IMG/VR virus record: IMGVR_UViG_3300032770_000011
Span: 1 to 64,000 of that record
Strand: one strand, 5' to 3'
Source: a virus
DNA length: 64,000 bases
Positions 15,001-23,450 of the stretch are shown here, one piece after another. Numbering within the stretch: position 1 is the stretch's first letter; the number at the start of each line of letters is the position of its first letter. The translations under genes were made by a program, and so were the position numbers. The notes below the pieces were generated by a model. It was given only the letters and a program-made list of their open reading frames with translations. It searched no databases and was not told where the DNA came from.

Positions 15001-17950
15001 GTTCTCCAATAGGGGCGGAATCGCCCTCAGAGGCCTGTTCCAGCCCTTTCCCGGTGCCCCCGCTAGGTAGCCCTAGGCCAGCACCGTTAAAAGGCCCTGG
15101 TGGCTTCTCCGGGGCTGTAGGTGGGGATTGATTGTCTCCCAACGCATTTGGGACAGGCGGGCGGATGACGAGCCGTAAAGGATGGCCGTCGTGTGCCGGG
15201 ATAATATCGGGGTCTGCTAGGTCCTGCTGCGAAAGGAAAGGCGCAGGCGGTTGCGCATCATCACCTTCCTGAACGCCACCCCCAGCAGCGCGTTGCTGTT
15301 GATTCTGAGCCGGAGCGGTGCCCGGCAGACTGAGTGGCAACTTCGACCAGTCAATGCCGAAATTGCGCAGATTATTTGCCAGATTGGAGGTTGCTACACC
15401 TAACAGTTTTTGTGTACCAGGGTTCTGGTGCTTCTGCCAAGCTGCGTAAGCTTTCTGGTACCTGTCCAATTGTTCGGCAACTAGCGGCAGCTGCTTCTTC
15501 ACGCGACCTAACGTAGCTGCTTCCGCAGCTTTCTCCAGCCGCCCACCAACTGTAATACCAGCGAATTCACCAATAAGGGGTACTCCTGGGGTTACAGCAC
15601 GACCGATGATAGCACCGATGATCTGCCCTGTGCGGTAGCCCACGACTGACATGGCGCGGCGAATAGCCGGTTCGGAGGGAGCATAAGTACCGTGTGGCAT
15701 TTCAATCTTGCGCATCAAATCGATATAGGACTTGATTACGTCACGCTGCGCTGCCGAATAGATTGGTGAATTACGGGTTGAAGCGAGTAGTGAAGCGAGG
15801 TTATCACCAATCGACTTCGGTCCCCACTTCTGCACGCCTTCTAGCGGCTGTACGGCGCGCAGGAAGAGCCCTTGCCGAAGTGCGGAGGCGTGTGGTGACG
15901 AAGGCCCTAGCCGGTTCAGGGCTTCTTCTAGCTGCCCTACAGCTTTCGGGTCCTGGTTCATAGCGCGGCGGAATACCGCGTTGAAGTCCACTCCTTCGAA
16001 GGGATTCTCTGCCAGTTCAACGCCACGTGCGTGCGACCGTAGCCGCTGGCCAAGTTCCTGAACCTTCGCAATCTCATCCGGATTCAGGTACGCCTGCGTC
16101 AAAGTCCGCCCCGGACCTTGCGTGTACTGATCAATACGGTCGGCAATCTTTTCCGGACCCCAGGCTTCTCCGCCAGCGGGCCTTTCCGTCAGGAAGGAAT
16201 AGAAGCCTTGCTTCGCGGCACCAAATTCAGGTGACGCTTCACCAAACATATTCTTGAAACGAGTAGCAATACGAACTGAGAGGGGATTTGTAGGACTGTA
16301 GAGCATTCCCTGAATCTGTTCAGGCGTAGCAGCAGAGCCTTCATAGCGCCCAAGTATCTTCTGGATCGCCTGCCCAACGTCGTCACCCGGACCACGCGGC
16401 ATGAAAGTTTGTCTATATACTGTATTGAGTCCTCTGGCGTAACGCATTTGAGAGAGCGCATCGAGTGGGTTGCCTTTTGTAACAGTGCCTTTGACGATCC
16501 GGTCCTCAATGAGAGAATCCCAAGCATCAATAATTCCACGCATTGCGATAGCGTCGGAAGGTTTACCCATGCGAGCTGAGGCAAGAGCTTCGCCCATGAA
16601 GACATTGAGGCGCTTGCGGACCTCCTCTAAAGCACTAGGCGTAATAGGATCATTCGTCAGAATCCTGCCGGTATCAGGGTCACGTTGCTGCGTGACATCC
16701 TGAACAATAGAGTCCAGCTTGCTCAACACCCGATTTGAAATTGGAGTCGAATCAGGATTGATATCTACCTTCTCAGTCTTTTCGACTATAGCCCGCATCT
16801 TATCGGCGGCATTATTAAATGCTGCCGGATGAAACTCCGTACCAGAATTATCTAGGGCAGCATATGCAGCACTCTTCGCTTGCTGAGCACGTTCTGCTTC
16901 ATTGGCTACCGCTCCTTGAATGACATTCGCTGCCTCTAAAGGGTCCCTTGCCAAAGTGGTCCCGGTAGGCGACAAGCCTGCACGCAGACTTTCGTGCATG
17001 GCGGTCAGTCCCTGCTCGGAACCTTTGATGAGACTATCGACGAAACCTTGGTGCTGATTCAGAGCACTGGAAACGATATCCGAAGCTGCCTGGGGGGTAT
17101 TGGCAATAACTTGCTGTGCTGCGTCCAGCCCAGCAGCAGCGGTCTGTGGCGCTTCGGCGAGTTGCCCTTCACGTTGAGCAGCCCAGTCCTGCGCGTGGCG
17201 TGACCCTTCACGTAGATAGGATTTCTCACGAATCCTGGCGGCCAGGTCGTTCGCTTCCTCCCCCTTGGAAAGAGTAACACCAAAAGGTCCCGGCTGCGGT
17301 GCAACTGGCGCTGCAGGATACTGCCAATCCCAGGAAATGTCGGCGGGTGAGACAACAGGTGCGCCACGCGGCTTGACTGCCGAGAGGGCAGTATCAACAT
17401 TCCCCCGCCACCGTTCATAGGTCTGCTGCGGAGTTTCCATAGCTTTCGCAATTGCCTGATCCTTCGGAACTCCTGCTTCTAGTGCCGCCTGCAGTTTCTG
17501 AGGATCAATATTTGTACCTAAAGTTTCCTCGGCTGCAGCTAGCGGGTGCCCTAGTAGTGACCGCGCAGGTGCCCCCACAACAGCCTGAAACGGATATGCC
17601 AGCGCAGACCCGATTGCCGAACCAGCCCGGCCTACGGCGCGTAGCTGCGGAGTAATATCCCAGAAAGGCGCAGCCGCCGTTTCCTTCAGCGTCTGTTCGG
17701 TACTTGAAGGCCCTAAGCCCGACTTGACGGATTGCAAGGTTTCTGCGGCAGCCCGCTTCTCCTCAGGCCAGACGTCTGTTAGTGCGTTGCCTTGGCCAGT
17801 TATCTCTTGATGGGGCTGATTGGGATCAAAAGGCGGAGCCGCTGCAGCGTCGAAATTCTTGTTCGGGTCGAATGGCGGCGGAGCTTCGCCTCCAGCAGGA
17901 ACGGCTGGGACATTCGGATCAAAAGGAGGAGGAAGGTCTGTGTCAGCCAT
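12038..17950 (-). CDS. giant polyvalent internal virion protein with InPase-like and HiPIP-like domains
   Basis: 1,970 aa. The N-terminus has three PPPFDPN-type repeats, then about 850 residues of mixed helices, a Pro/Gly linker, and several modules typical of phage large polyvalent proteins: a module near 1,090 (HETIIDRLGLS, GHYLTREKAVEYA), a module near 1,465 with HLEELQSDWHQQG and GMRGFYDKML, an inorganic-pyrophosphatase-like domain near 1,780-1,920 (AAYGYLKGT, DKDHLDVYLGPH, DEHKIGIGW), and a C-terminal Cys cluster (HCSVCVMF, PACTLV, GGWC) resembling high-potential iron-sulfur proteins. Such proteins are thought to be injected with the DNA. Neighbours are ejection/tail genes. Two RxGG motifs occur near 1,690-1,720. 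Confidence 0.75.
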   Translation of the reverse strand: MADTDLPPPFDPNVPAVPAGGEAPPPFDPNKNFDAAAAPPFDPNQPHQEITGQGNALTDVWPEEKRAAAETLQSVKSGLGPSSTEQTLKETAAAPFWDITPQLRAVGRAGSAIGSALAYPFQAVVGAPARSLLGHPLAAAEETLGTNIDPQKLQAALEAGVPKDQAIAKAMETPQQTYERWRGNVDTALSAVKPRGAPVVSPADISWDWQYPAAPVAPQPGPFGVTLSKGEEANDLAARIREKSYLREGSRHAQDWAAQREGQLAEAPQTAAAGLDAAQQVIANTPQAASDIVSSALNQHQGFVDSLIKGSEQGLTAMHESLRAGLSPTGTTLARDPLEAANVIQGAVANEAERAQQAKSAAYAALDNSGTEFHPAAFNNAADKMRAIVEKTEKVDINPDSTPISNRVLSKLDSIVQDVTQQRDPDTGRILTNDPITPSALEEVRKRLNVFMGEALASARMGKPSDAIAMRGIIDAWDSLIEDRIVKGTVTKGNPLDALSQMRYARGLNTVYRQTFMPRGPGDDVGQAIQKILGRYEGSAATPEQIQGMLYSPTNPLSVRIATRFKNMFGEASPEFGAAKQGFYSFLTERPAGGEAWGPEKIADRIDQYTQGPGRTLTQAYLNPDEIAKVQELGQRLRSHARGVELAENPFEGVDFNAVFRRAMNQDPKAVGQLEEALNRLGPSSPHASALRQGLFLRAVQPLEGVQKWGPKSIGDNLASLLASTRNSPIYSAAQRDVIKSYIDLMRKIEMPHGTYAPSEPAIRRAMSVVGYRTGQIIGAIIGRAVTPGVPLIGEFAGITVGGRLEKAAEAATLGRVKKQLPLVAEQLDRYQKAYAAWQKHQNPGTQKLLGVATSNLANNLRNFGIDWSKLPLSLPGTAPAQNQQQRAAGGGVQEGDDAQPPAPFLSQQDLADPDIIPAHDGHPLRLVIRPPVPNALGDNQSPPTAPEKPPGPFNGAGLGLPSGGTGKGLEQASEGDSAPIGEPSPAPILTGAEGGPPPLESTPSNPTGPQTILQKLFGVNGPRYQLWPERLVRSGTTLAGDVMSGQTPIIDPVTGHTSEEVIQRAQDMAALAGGAGMPAAEEGALGMTGGKLTPAVKYEGKIYKGPDHETIIDRLGLSDEEANALPWGSAGFVNHKGHYLTREKAVEYALDHDLVEPEYQEIARRGGLAAEMLRSDTSKPGAALSALAHTNEPLYSAVEHTIANASQQKMQASQWANWLRNQPGIKKEELGWLGLDNPENLPQGLVTRDQLLQHAREQGVGLQEVEKKGTNLDEDALGEEADRLMHVWEDATPELSRIEEINGLHVAFDNQGNIIATGNSAQGARLNANNALRDLRTKDPDVLHDLSTEVADNNLRLLSGGTKYSDYQLPGGENYRELLLTKPTKGKSNFEQLSPAELNNLRKQYKEDFGELPDRGELRDYFARYQNQERPDVYHSSHWDEPNVIAHLRMNDRDIPGVGKSLHLEELQSDWHQQGRKHGYQEGRPGEETGDYSISATHGIPDAPFKQTWPDLLLKRAIAKAVHENKDAISWTPGEQQAARYDLSKHVDTITWDPKSQELRAFKGDNKVLTQSNVAPDKLADYIGKDAADRIVNKPTKVGAQGFHFLEDNDLKVGGEGMRGFYDKMLVDKANAIGKKFGAKVEWKDLNPAKYDAPVKEDNMWWRYPTDSDLEPMYFESKAKAIAFEPPPLKVPVLRITPQLREQVLRQGLPLFARGGKVAAETYNEKIPRPISHQQNGSQPEYLPERAAGGRVNPANINSAPTEAQKSAGNYSKDTVHRHGFEISVENAKGSKREGIGKDGRKWSVVMPAAYGYLKGTVGKDKDHLDVYLGPHTKAPHVFIIDQIDKDTKKFDEHKIGIGWGSKTQFIHTYKKAFSDGKGAARIGAVHSMTLAQFKDWVKDGDTKAPFKAPERKKLAHKTVGYVAHSERPNRHCSVCVMFLSAEHGGPACTLVSSPIDPGGWCRHFRRRT

Positions 17951-20900
17951 TTATTGTGGCGCTTTGCCTACGGCTTTCATAGAACCATCAGGCTGGCGTT
18001 CATAAACCCAACCTTGCTGAATGACACGCTGCGGTTGCGCAGCCGGAGCCGCAGCTCCCGCAGCAGGAGTACCTCCTGCTGCATGATCAAGATTCTGCAA
18101 CTCATCATATTCCCTATCGCCAATCATCTTGCGTAGGCGACCTTCACTCAACCCGGCAGCACGAGCCTGGTTTTCCTTACCAATCAATTGACCGCGAAGC
18201 AGTCTCTCGGTGGCCTGAATGGCCCCCTTCACCTGCTCGTCGCTATTGCTGGAGGTAAACTGGTTAGCCGCACCTTCACGGTCTCTATCCGTACCGGCAC
18301 CGGCTACGCCAATAGCCTTGATGATTTCAGGGCCTAGGATATGTGCCACCGTATTCAGGTTCGTAGCGGCGTCGCTACCCCACTGTGTCTTGATATAAGC
18401 CTGAATGGCATTGAGAGGACGAGTGTCGCCCATCTTAGCCTTCTGCCAGGCATCCTCATACTCTTTCAGGGTCTCCAGGTGGCGCATAGCCGTACCCAGC
18501 GAAACAATCTGCTGACCTGGTTGACCCAGAATGAACTGGCCAACCCGAGGAGCCGTCTGCCAGATGTCCGTCAACTCCTCACGAGAAACGCCACGCGAAG
18601 CTGCGAGGGCATTGCCATAATTCATCACGGCCCGTGCATAAGAATTCTGCATCTGCGCTACTGGGCTGGCTCCTCGCGAGATTATAGGCTGCTTGCCCGT
18701 CTTCAGGTACCACTCCGCCGCCGTCTTTATGGTATCGGGCGAATAACCCGCTACAGGAGCAGGTTCGGGCACGGCCATGCCGTGTTCAATGTGCGGAAGC
18801 TTGCTGCCGTTGCTGTAGTCTGCCGGGCCAGCGGATTGCAGCGAATTGACCCGCCAGACGCCATCCGGATTGAAGCCAGCTTGCTGGAAGCCGGGCTGCT
18901 GCTGGGGTTGTAACAATGGATTCGGCTGGGCAGACTGATCGTTAGGCACACCTCCGGGCGTAGTAGTCGAATTGATAGACTGACCTCTATGCGGCCCAAC
19001 AATGATCTTGCCGGTACCCAGGGAGACGACATCCCCTTCAGGAGTACGCACGGTATAGTCCATCTGCCCGGTATCCGTGTTGTAGTACGGCTTGGGCTCC
19101 ATCAACTTCGCTTCCAGTTCCTGCTTCTTCAAGGCTATCTGAGCTTTCTGCTCGGCAGTCAGAACTCCCTGATATGGTAGAGACTTCAAGGTATAGTCTT
19201 TCTGCCACCTGTCTGCTTCCTGAGAAAGCTTCTGCGCTTCTAGGTCAATCTTACGCTGAGTCATTGCGCGTTCAAGTTCTCTCTGCTGCAATGCGCCATA
19301 AGTCTGCAGCCCTTGCTCACCACCTTCGCCAATTGCTACGCCTAGGAAGGGCGACCGTGACGCCATCATCCCCAAACCTGCAGCCATCAAGGACCGCTTG
19401 ATTTCAGGAGACACACCTGCAAGATTGAAGAGATTCTTGGGTAGAATGCCAGAAGACTGCTGATCTTGATACTGCGCAGGCGTAGCTCCTGGAGGAAGTT
19501 CCGCTGTAGTACTCAACCCAGCAGCGCGATTGTAATTACGCGCTTCCATGACCCCAGCCGGAAGAGCACCTACTCCATTTTCGTACTTGCCAATAGCCGT
19601 AGCCAGCTTCATACGAATGTTCGGGTCGGACATATCCAAGGGCTGGTTAGGGTCTAAGCCTGTCATCTTGGAAACCGCTGCCACATAAGCAGCAGTATTG
19701 TTATTATCTGCTGCCGGAGCCCAGCGATTGATAATACCGCTGATGGTGTTGATACCCCTTGCGCCATACGAGCCGAGCAACGCACTTTGGGCATTTACGC
19801 CTGCTTCTGGTGTCTCAAAGATAGCAAAGCGTCCATCACTGCCCCGGTAACCGGGTTGTGACTGCGCAAAGGAGCCGTCCTCAATGTTACCGGGGTTGTT
19901 GTTTCGAATACCGCGTGGCACGCTTCTTGGCGCCACGCTGCCATCAGAAGCTTCCACAACAGGTACTCGCGGTGCTACACCGTCTACTGGAGGAGGAACG
20001 TCACGCGGCGGAGGCGCTACAGTGTCCGGTGAAGGTGCCACACCACTATTGAAACCGTTTCCGGGTAAGGCACCTAACGGAACTTGCGGTACTAATGGAT
20101 TTTCACCAGTGAAACGAGCATTGAAATCGTCGGGTACGATGTTAGCATCGCCACCGTCCGCATAACCAACAACGCCACCACGCGCTTCCCCTTGAGGATT
20201 GTAACCGAGCAAACCAACATATTCGCCAGAACCAATCAATTCCGGTGCAGAAAGCTGGCTCGTGTTGAAGGATGAATCACCAGAATTGATCTTACCAGCG
20301 ATACCTTCAACTTGCTGCATCTGCTTACTGAGGTTCAATCCCTGATTAGTTGGCAACCCCGGCGGACGGGGTGCCCCCGCGCCATGAGTAATGCCCATGG
20401 AAGGAACCCAACTCTTACCACCACTGTAAGGAACGATAGGCGTACCAAAACCGCCACCGAAAGTCTGGTAATTGACACCACCACCACCGTCGCGGTGCGG
20501 CACAACACCTTCGGCAGGAACACTCCCGCCTTTATTGAGGAAAAGGCCAGCACCTGTCAAACCAAGACCAAGCCACTGCGCAGTTGTATTCGGCGCAGGA
20601 CCTGTGGTGGACGAAGTACCACCCATTTGCGAGCCCACGCCAGTACCAATGCCCGCGAGCCACTGTGTAGTCTGGAATGGATAAGCCTGCTGATTCAGGA
20701 ACTGCTGATAGGCAGCAGCAAGTTGCGCTTGCTGTGTCTGTTGTTCAAGCGTACCAGCACCTATCTGCGCATTCGCCCCTGTCAGTCCGGCATTTTCCCC
20801 GGCTACACCAAGATTGCCAACCGAATAGGCTCCCTGACCCATCGCGGCTTGTTCAGCCAGCGCAGTACCGACGCCTTGCTGATAACCCTGGCTTTGCAGT

Positions 20901-21367
20901 CCAGCAATGACAGGAGCCTGGGCTAGTTGCTGCTGGTTGGCGAGTTCGGCTTCGGCAATAGCTTCGCGATTACCTCCGAGTGCACCTTGAGCAATGGCAT
21001 TACCCCGGACGCCTTGGAGTTGCTGTTGATTCTGATTATTGAACTGCGCCTGCGTCGCATTGACGACGCTTTCCGTATACGGGTTTGTGTACTGCGCAAT
21101 ATTCTGGGCAGTAATTGGCTGGGCAGCAGCATTAGCGTAGCCCAAGGCCGTTTGAATATTGGGCAGCGCAAAGCCAGCGGTATTATTGATGCCCGCAATT
21201 CCCTGGCTTTGTTGCTGATTAATGGGCGCAACAAGTTCGCCTGTGTATGGTGTATACGGCGTACCAGCAACGCTCTGCGCCTGCGTCAGTAGGTTCTGGT
21301 ACAACTGCATAGCCTGGGGATTGGGCGCAGACGTTGAAGTCTGCGTCTGGGAACCTTTGCCACACAT
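17951..21367 (-). CDS. internal/ejection virion protein with lytic transglycosylase domain
   Basis: 1,138 aa. The N-terminal third is Gln/Asn/Ala-rich and repetitive, like podovirus needle or internal-core proteins. The middle (about 475-620) carries GIRNNNPGNIEDG, FAIFETPEAGVNAQ and INRWAPAADNN, the signature of phage virion-associated lysozyme-like transglycosylases, which open the peptidoglycan for DNA entry. The C-terminal third is helical. It ends 1 bp before the giant protein starts, so the two are probably co-assembled. Contains NKGGSV and ARGGVV motifs of the Gly-Gly type seen elsewhere in the window. Confidence 0.75.
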   Translation of the reverse strand: MCGKGSQTQTSTSAPNPQAMQLYQNLLTQAQSVAGTPYTPYTGELVAPINQQQSQGIAGINNTAGFALPNIQTALGYANAAAQPITAQNIAQYTNPYTESVVNATQAQFNNQNQQQLQGVRGNAIAQGALGGNREAIAEAELANQQQLAQAPVIAGLQSQGYQQGVGTALAEQAAMGQGAYSVGNLGVAGENAGLTGANAQIGAGTLEQQTQQAQLAAAYQQFLNQQAYPFQTTQWLAGIGTGVGSQMGGTSSTTGPAPNTTAQWLGLGLTGAGLFLNKGGSVPAEGVVPHRDGGGGVNYQTFGGGFGTPIVPYSGGKSWVPSMGITHGAGAPRPPGLPTNQGLNLSKQMQQVEGIAGKINSGDSSFNTSQLSAPELIGSGEYVGLLGYNPQGEARGGVVGYADGGDANIVPDDFNARFTGENPLVPQVPLGALPGNGFNSGVAPSPDTVAPPPRDVPPPVDGVAPRVPVVEASDGSVAPRSVPRGIRNNNPGNIEDGSFAQSQPGYRGSDGRFAIFETPEAGVNAQSALLGSYGARGINTISGIINRWAPAADNNNTAAYVAAVSKMTGLDPNQPLDMSDPNIRMKLATAIGKYENGVGALPAGVMEARNYNRAAGLSTTAELPPGATPAQYQDQQSSGILPKNLFNLAGVSPEIKRSLMAAGLGMMASRSPFLGVAIGEGGEQGLQTYGALQQRELERAMTQRKIDLEAQKLSQEADRWQKDYTLKSLPYQGVLTAEQKAQIALKKQELEAKLMEPKPYYNTDTGQMDYTVRTPEGDVVSLGTGKIIVGPHRGQSINSTTTPGGVPNDQSAQPNPLLQPQQQPGFQQAGFNPDGVWRVNSLQSAGPADYSNGSKLPHIEHGMAVPEPAPVAGYSPDTIKTAAEWYLKTGKQPIISRGASPVAQMQNSYARAVMNYGNALAASRGVSREELTDIWQTAPRVGQFILGQPGQQIVSLGTAMRHLETLKEYEDAWQKAKMGDTRPLNAIQAYIKTQWGSDAATNLNTVAHILGPEIIKAIGVAGAGTDRDREGAANQFTSSNSDEQVKGAIQATERLLRGQLIGKENQARAAGLSEGRLRKMIGDREYDELQNLDHAAGGTPAAGAAAPAAQPQRVIQQGWVYERQPDGSMKAVGKAPQ

Positions 21368-21389
21368 TTAGTGTGAGTCCTCTTAGATT

Positions 21390-21884
21390 TCAGGCCGCGA
21401 TTTCGCTGGCCTTGCTCGACTGTGGATCATAATAAAAGAAATATCCAACAGGCTTCTTGAAGTGCTGCTCATAAAGCCGCCGCTTACCTTCGGTACGGAT
21501 ATCGGAGAGTATGCCAATCTGCAGTGGCATTCCCGACGTTTCTGCGCACCACTTGGCGAAGCGGGCTAAGTCCCCAGCATTTGAAGCACCAGGAGTTCTG
21601 CGGAACTCAGGCTTCACATAGAGCAGCAGTTCCTCAAGATGGGGCTTGTCTGTATACCAGGAGGTTGCAATCATCATGAGGATGATACCCTCCAAGGCCC
21701 CGACAGGGCCTACTCCAGCGAGTATGCTGCCTTGCTTCGTGAAGGCCCGCAGGATAATACCCCGGACCTTCTCCTCGTCGAGATGAAAGCGCCCATTCTC
21801 CTTCCAGAGTTCACGGCAGAGAGCCATGACGGCTTCTTCCTCCTGTGGGAGTAGAAGCCGCACACGCTTCGGGTAGTCTGTCAA
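21390..21884 (-). CDS. GNAT-like acetyltransferase of podophage late region
   Basis: 164 aa. The order of elements fits a GNAT fold: an N-terminal helix with Glu/Leu, the strand GALEGIILMMIATSWY, then the acceptor-loop region LEELLLYVKPEFRRTPGASN, in place of the usual R/QxxGxG/A, and a final KRRLYEQHFKKPVGYFFYY. Related proteins lie between adaptor and internal protein genes in many podophages; substrate unknown. Overlaps its upstream neighbour by ATGA. Confidence 0.65.
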   Translation of the reverse strand: MTDYPKRVRLLLPQEEEAVMALCRELWKENGRFHLDEEKVRGIILRAFTKQGSILAGVGPVGALEGIILMMIATSWYTDKPHLEELLLYVKPEFRRTPGASNAGDLARFAKWCAETSGMPLQIGILSDIRTEGKRRLYEQHFKKPVGYFFYYDPQSSKASEIAA

Positions 21885-22165
21885 TTGAGCGTCTCCGCTG
21901 CCGTAGCGCCATCAGCTACGCCGTTCGCCTTGGCGCTCTCTGTGGGCACGTCCAGAATGCGATTGAGGGTGTCGCGCAGCTGGCGGGCGCAGAGGGGATC
22001 CATACGCAACCTAGAAGCTACGACGATATCGTCGTCAACCCGGCCATTCTCAGCGTCCGGCGTGAACAGACACACACCCAACGTGAGATTGATCACATTG
22101 TTGAAAGTTCCAGAACCAACTACCACATTCACGAACGTTACGCCAACGCTATCATTCGTCTTCAT
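21881..22165 (-). CDS. hypothetical 94-aa virion-region protein
   Basis: The start is set at MKTNDSVG because a strong GGAGGA lies 7 bp upstream; an in-frame ATG overlapping the preceding stop is the alternative. An N-terminal beta-rich half (VNVVVGSGTFNNVINLTLG) and a helical second half (LCARQLRDTLNRIL). Position between two virion genes suggests a minor structural role. Confidence 0.65.
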   Translation of the reverse strand: MKTNDSVGVTFVNVVVGSGTFNNVINLTLGVCLFTPDAENGRVDDDIVVASRLRMDPLCARQLRDTLNRILDVPTESAKANGVADGATAAETLN

Positions 22166-22191
22166 CTTGTAGTCCTCCGTTTCAAAGGCTG

Positions 22192-23052
22192 TCAATCTTT
22201 CGCCGGACCCGGCAACCGCGCAAGAGTCTTGCGGAGCTTCTTACGCTCCTTGAGAATCCAAGCGTCCATGATCCGGTGAGCTTCGTCCAACGTCAGTTTA
22301 CGCTTCGTCACACGCTGCATCGTCTCCAGTACATGTTCCGGGGGTACGACGATCTCGCCTCCCGCTAACTTCACTTTGACAGGCTTGCCAATATGGTTGC
22401 CGTATTTGCCGCCACCTGAAGCCAGCTTCGGTGGGCGCGGCACAGAATGTCCACCACCTAAATGCGGCATTCCAGCTCCATATGGGCCCATCTTGAACAT
22501 TTTCTGTAGCGCATTTGCGCCTGCGAGAGTGTTCCCTTCGCCGCGCCCTGAGACGATGTCGGCGGGAATAACGTAGGACCCGGAAGGAACATGCGTATAA
22601 TGGGCGTCTGTGCGGCCTGGCACCGCTGAGAGAATAGGCCCGCGTGTCATCGCCCGCGCTTCCTGCTTCTCCTGCCAGGTAGGGTTCATGCTAGGAGTCT
22701 TGACAAGTCCTGCACCACCGAAAGCCCGTTCTGCGCTGCCCCCTGAATGCATCATCCTAGGCGCAACGCCCATATTCCCTGCCATTGTGCCCATTCCAAC
22801 CGGCGCAGCGGTCGGCGTCATCGAAGGCAGTGGCGCAGCCATAGCCTTCCCCATAGGACCAAGCATCGTGGGCATCTGAGGCACTAAGCCGCCGCCCATG
22901 GCGCGACCTTTGCGCTCGTTACTCAAGGCAATTGCGATGGCCTGTTTGTTGGCCCTCTCCTTACCAAACTTAGCTGCAGTATGAGCGTAAGTTTTTCCGG
23001 TATGAAGTTCGGGTATAGTAACCGAAGGAGGTGCACCAGGTTTGAGCGGCAT
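22192..23052 (-). CDS. virion-associated protein, Gly/Met/Pro-rich
   Basis: 286 aa. The N-terminus carries VTIPELHTGKTYAHTAAKFGKERANKQAIAIA-type residues (start near 11), the middle is Met/Pro/Gly-rich and probably disordered, and the C-terminus has SYVIPADIVSGRGEGNTLAG, VKVKLAGGEIVVPPEHV and a basic helix. I know this C-terminal pair of segments from podophage virion proteins encoded next to internal core genes. The exact role is unknown. Confidence 0.65.
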   Translation of the reverse strand: MPLKPGAPPSVTIPELHTGKTYAHTAAKFGKERANKQAIAIALSNERKGRAMGGGLVPQMPTMLGPMGKAMAAPLPSMTPTAAPVGMGTMAGNMGVAPRMMHSGGSAERAFGGAGLVKTPSMNPTWQEKQEARAMTRGPILSAVPGRTDAHYTHVPSGSYVIPADIVSGRGEGNTLAGANALQKMFKMGPYGAGMPHLGGGHSVPRPPKLASGGGKYGNHIGKPVKVKLAGGEIVVPPEHVLETMQRVTKRKLTLDEAHRIMDAWILKERKKLRKTLARLPGPAKD

Positions 23053-23081
23053 ATTAGTTCTTCTCGTCCGTTGCCTTACGT

Positions 23082-23450
23082 TCAGGAAGGCGTTGTTATC
23101 AGGTACTGGAAGGTCTCTGTACCGGCAGCAGCCCCACCGTCCGCTGTGGCAACCGTGAAGCTGACACCGGGGGATATAGCGGACACGTAAGGCGAGTGTG
23201 CGCCCCCCACAAGCGTAGCCGCCGCTGCGTTAGTGGGCGATAGCACGATGGAGGAATTGGCCTGAACTCCAGCCTGAGACACAGTTGTCGTAGCCGCTGC
23301 AGCCATTGTAAACGAGCCAAAGGTCTGCCGCCCAGTGAAAGCCTTGACCCAGGCTGCAAGTTGCCGAACAATACCTTGAAGTTGCGTAACGACATCGGTA
23401 CCACCTGCAGTACCTTGGCCTGGAGGCCCAGAAGGATATACATTACTCAT
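23082..23450 (-). CDS. small virion structural protein
   Basis: 122 aa, soluble and beta-rich after a short helix (TQLQGIVRQLAAWVKAFTG). The C-terminal 70 residues (SSIVLSPTNAAAATLVGG, GVSFTVATADG) read like a small phage beta-sandwich used as decoration or fibre-base protein. The start overlaps the upstream nozzle-like gene stop by ATGA. Confidence 0.65.
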   Translation of the reverse strand: MSNVYPSGPPGQGTAGGTDVVTQLQGIVRQLAAWVKAFTGRQTFGSFTMAAAATTTVSQAGVQANSSIVLSPTNAAAATLVGGAHSPYVSAISPGVSFTVATADGGAAAGTETFQYLITTPS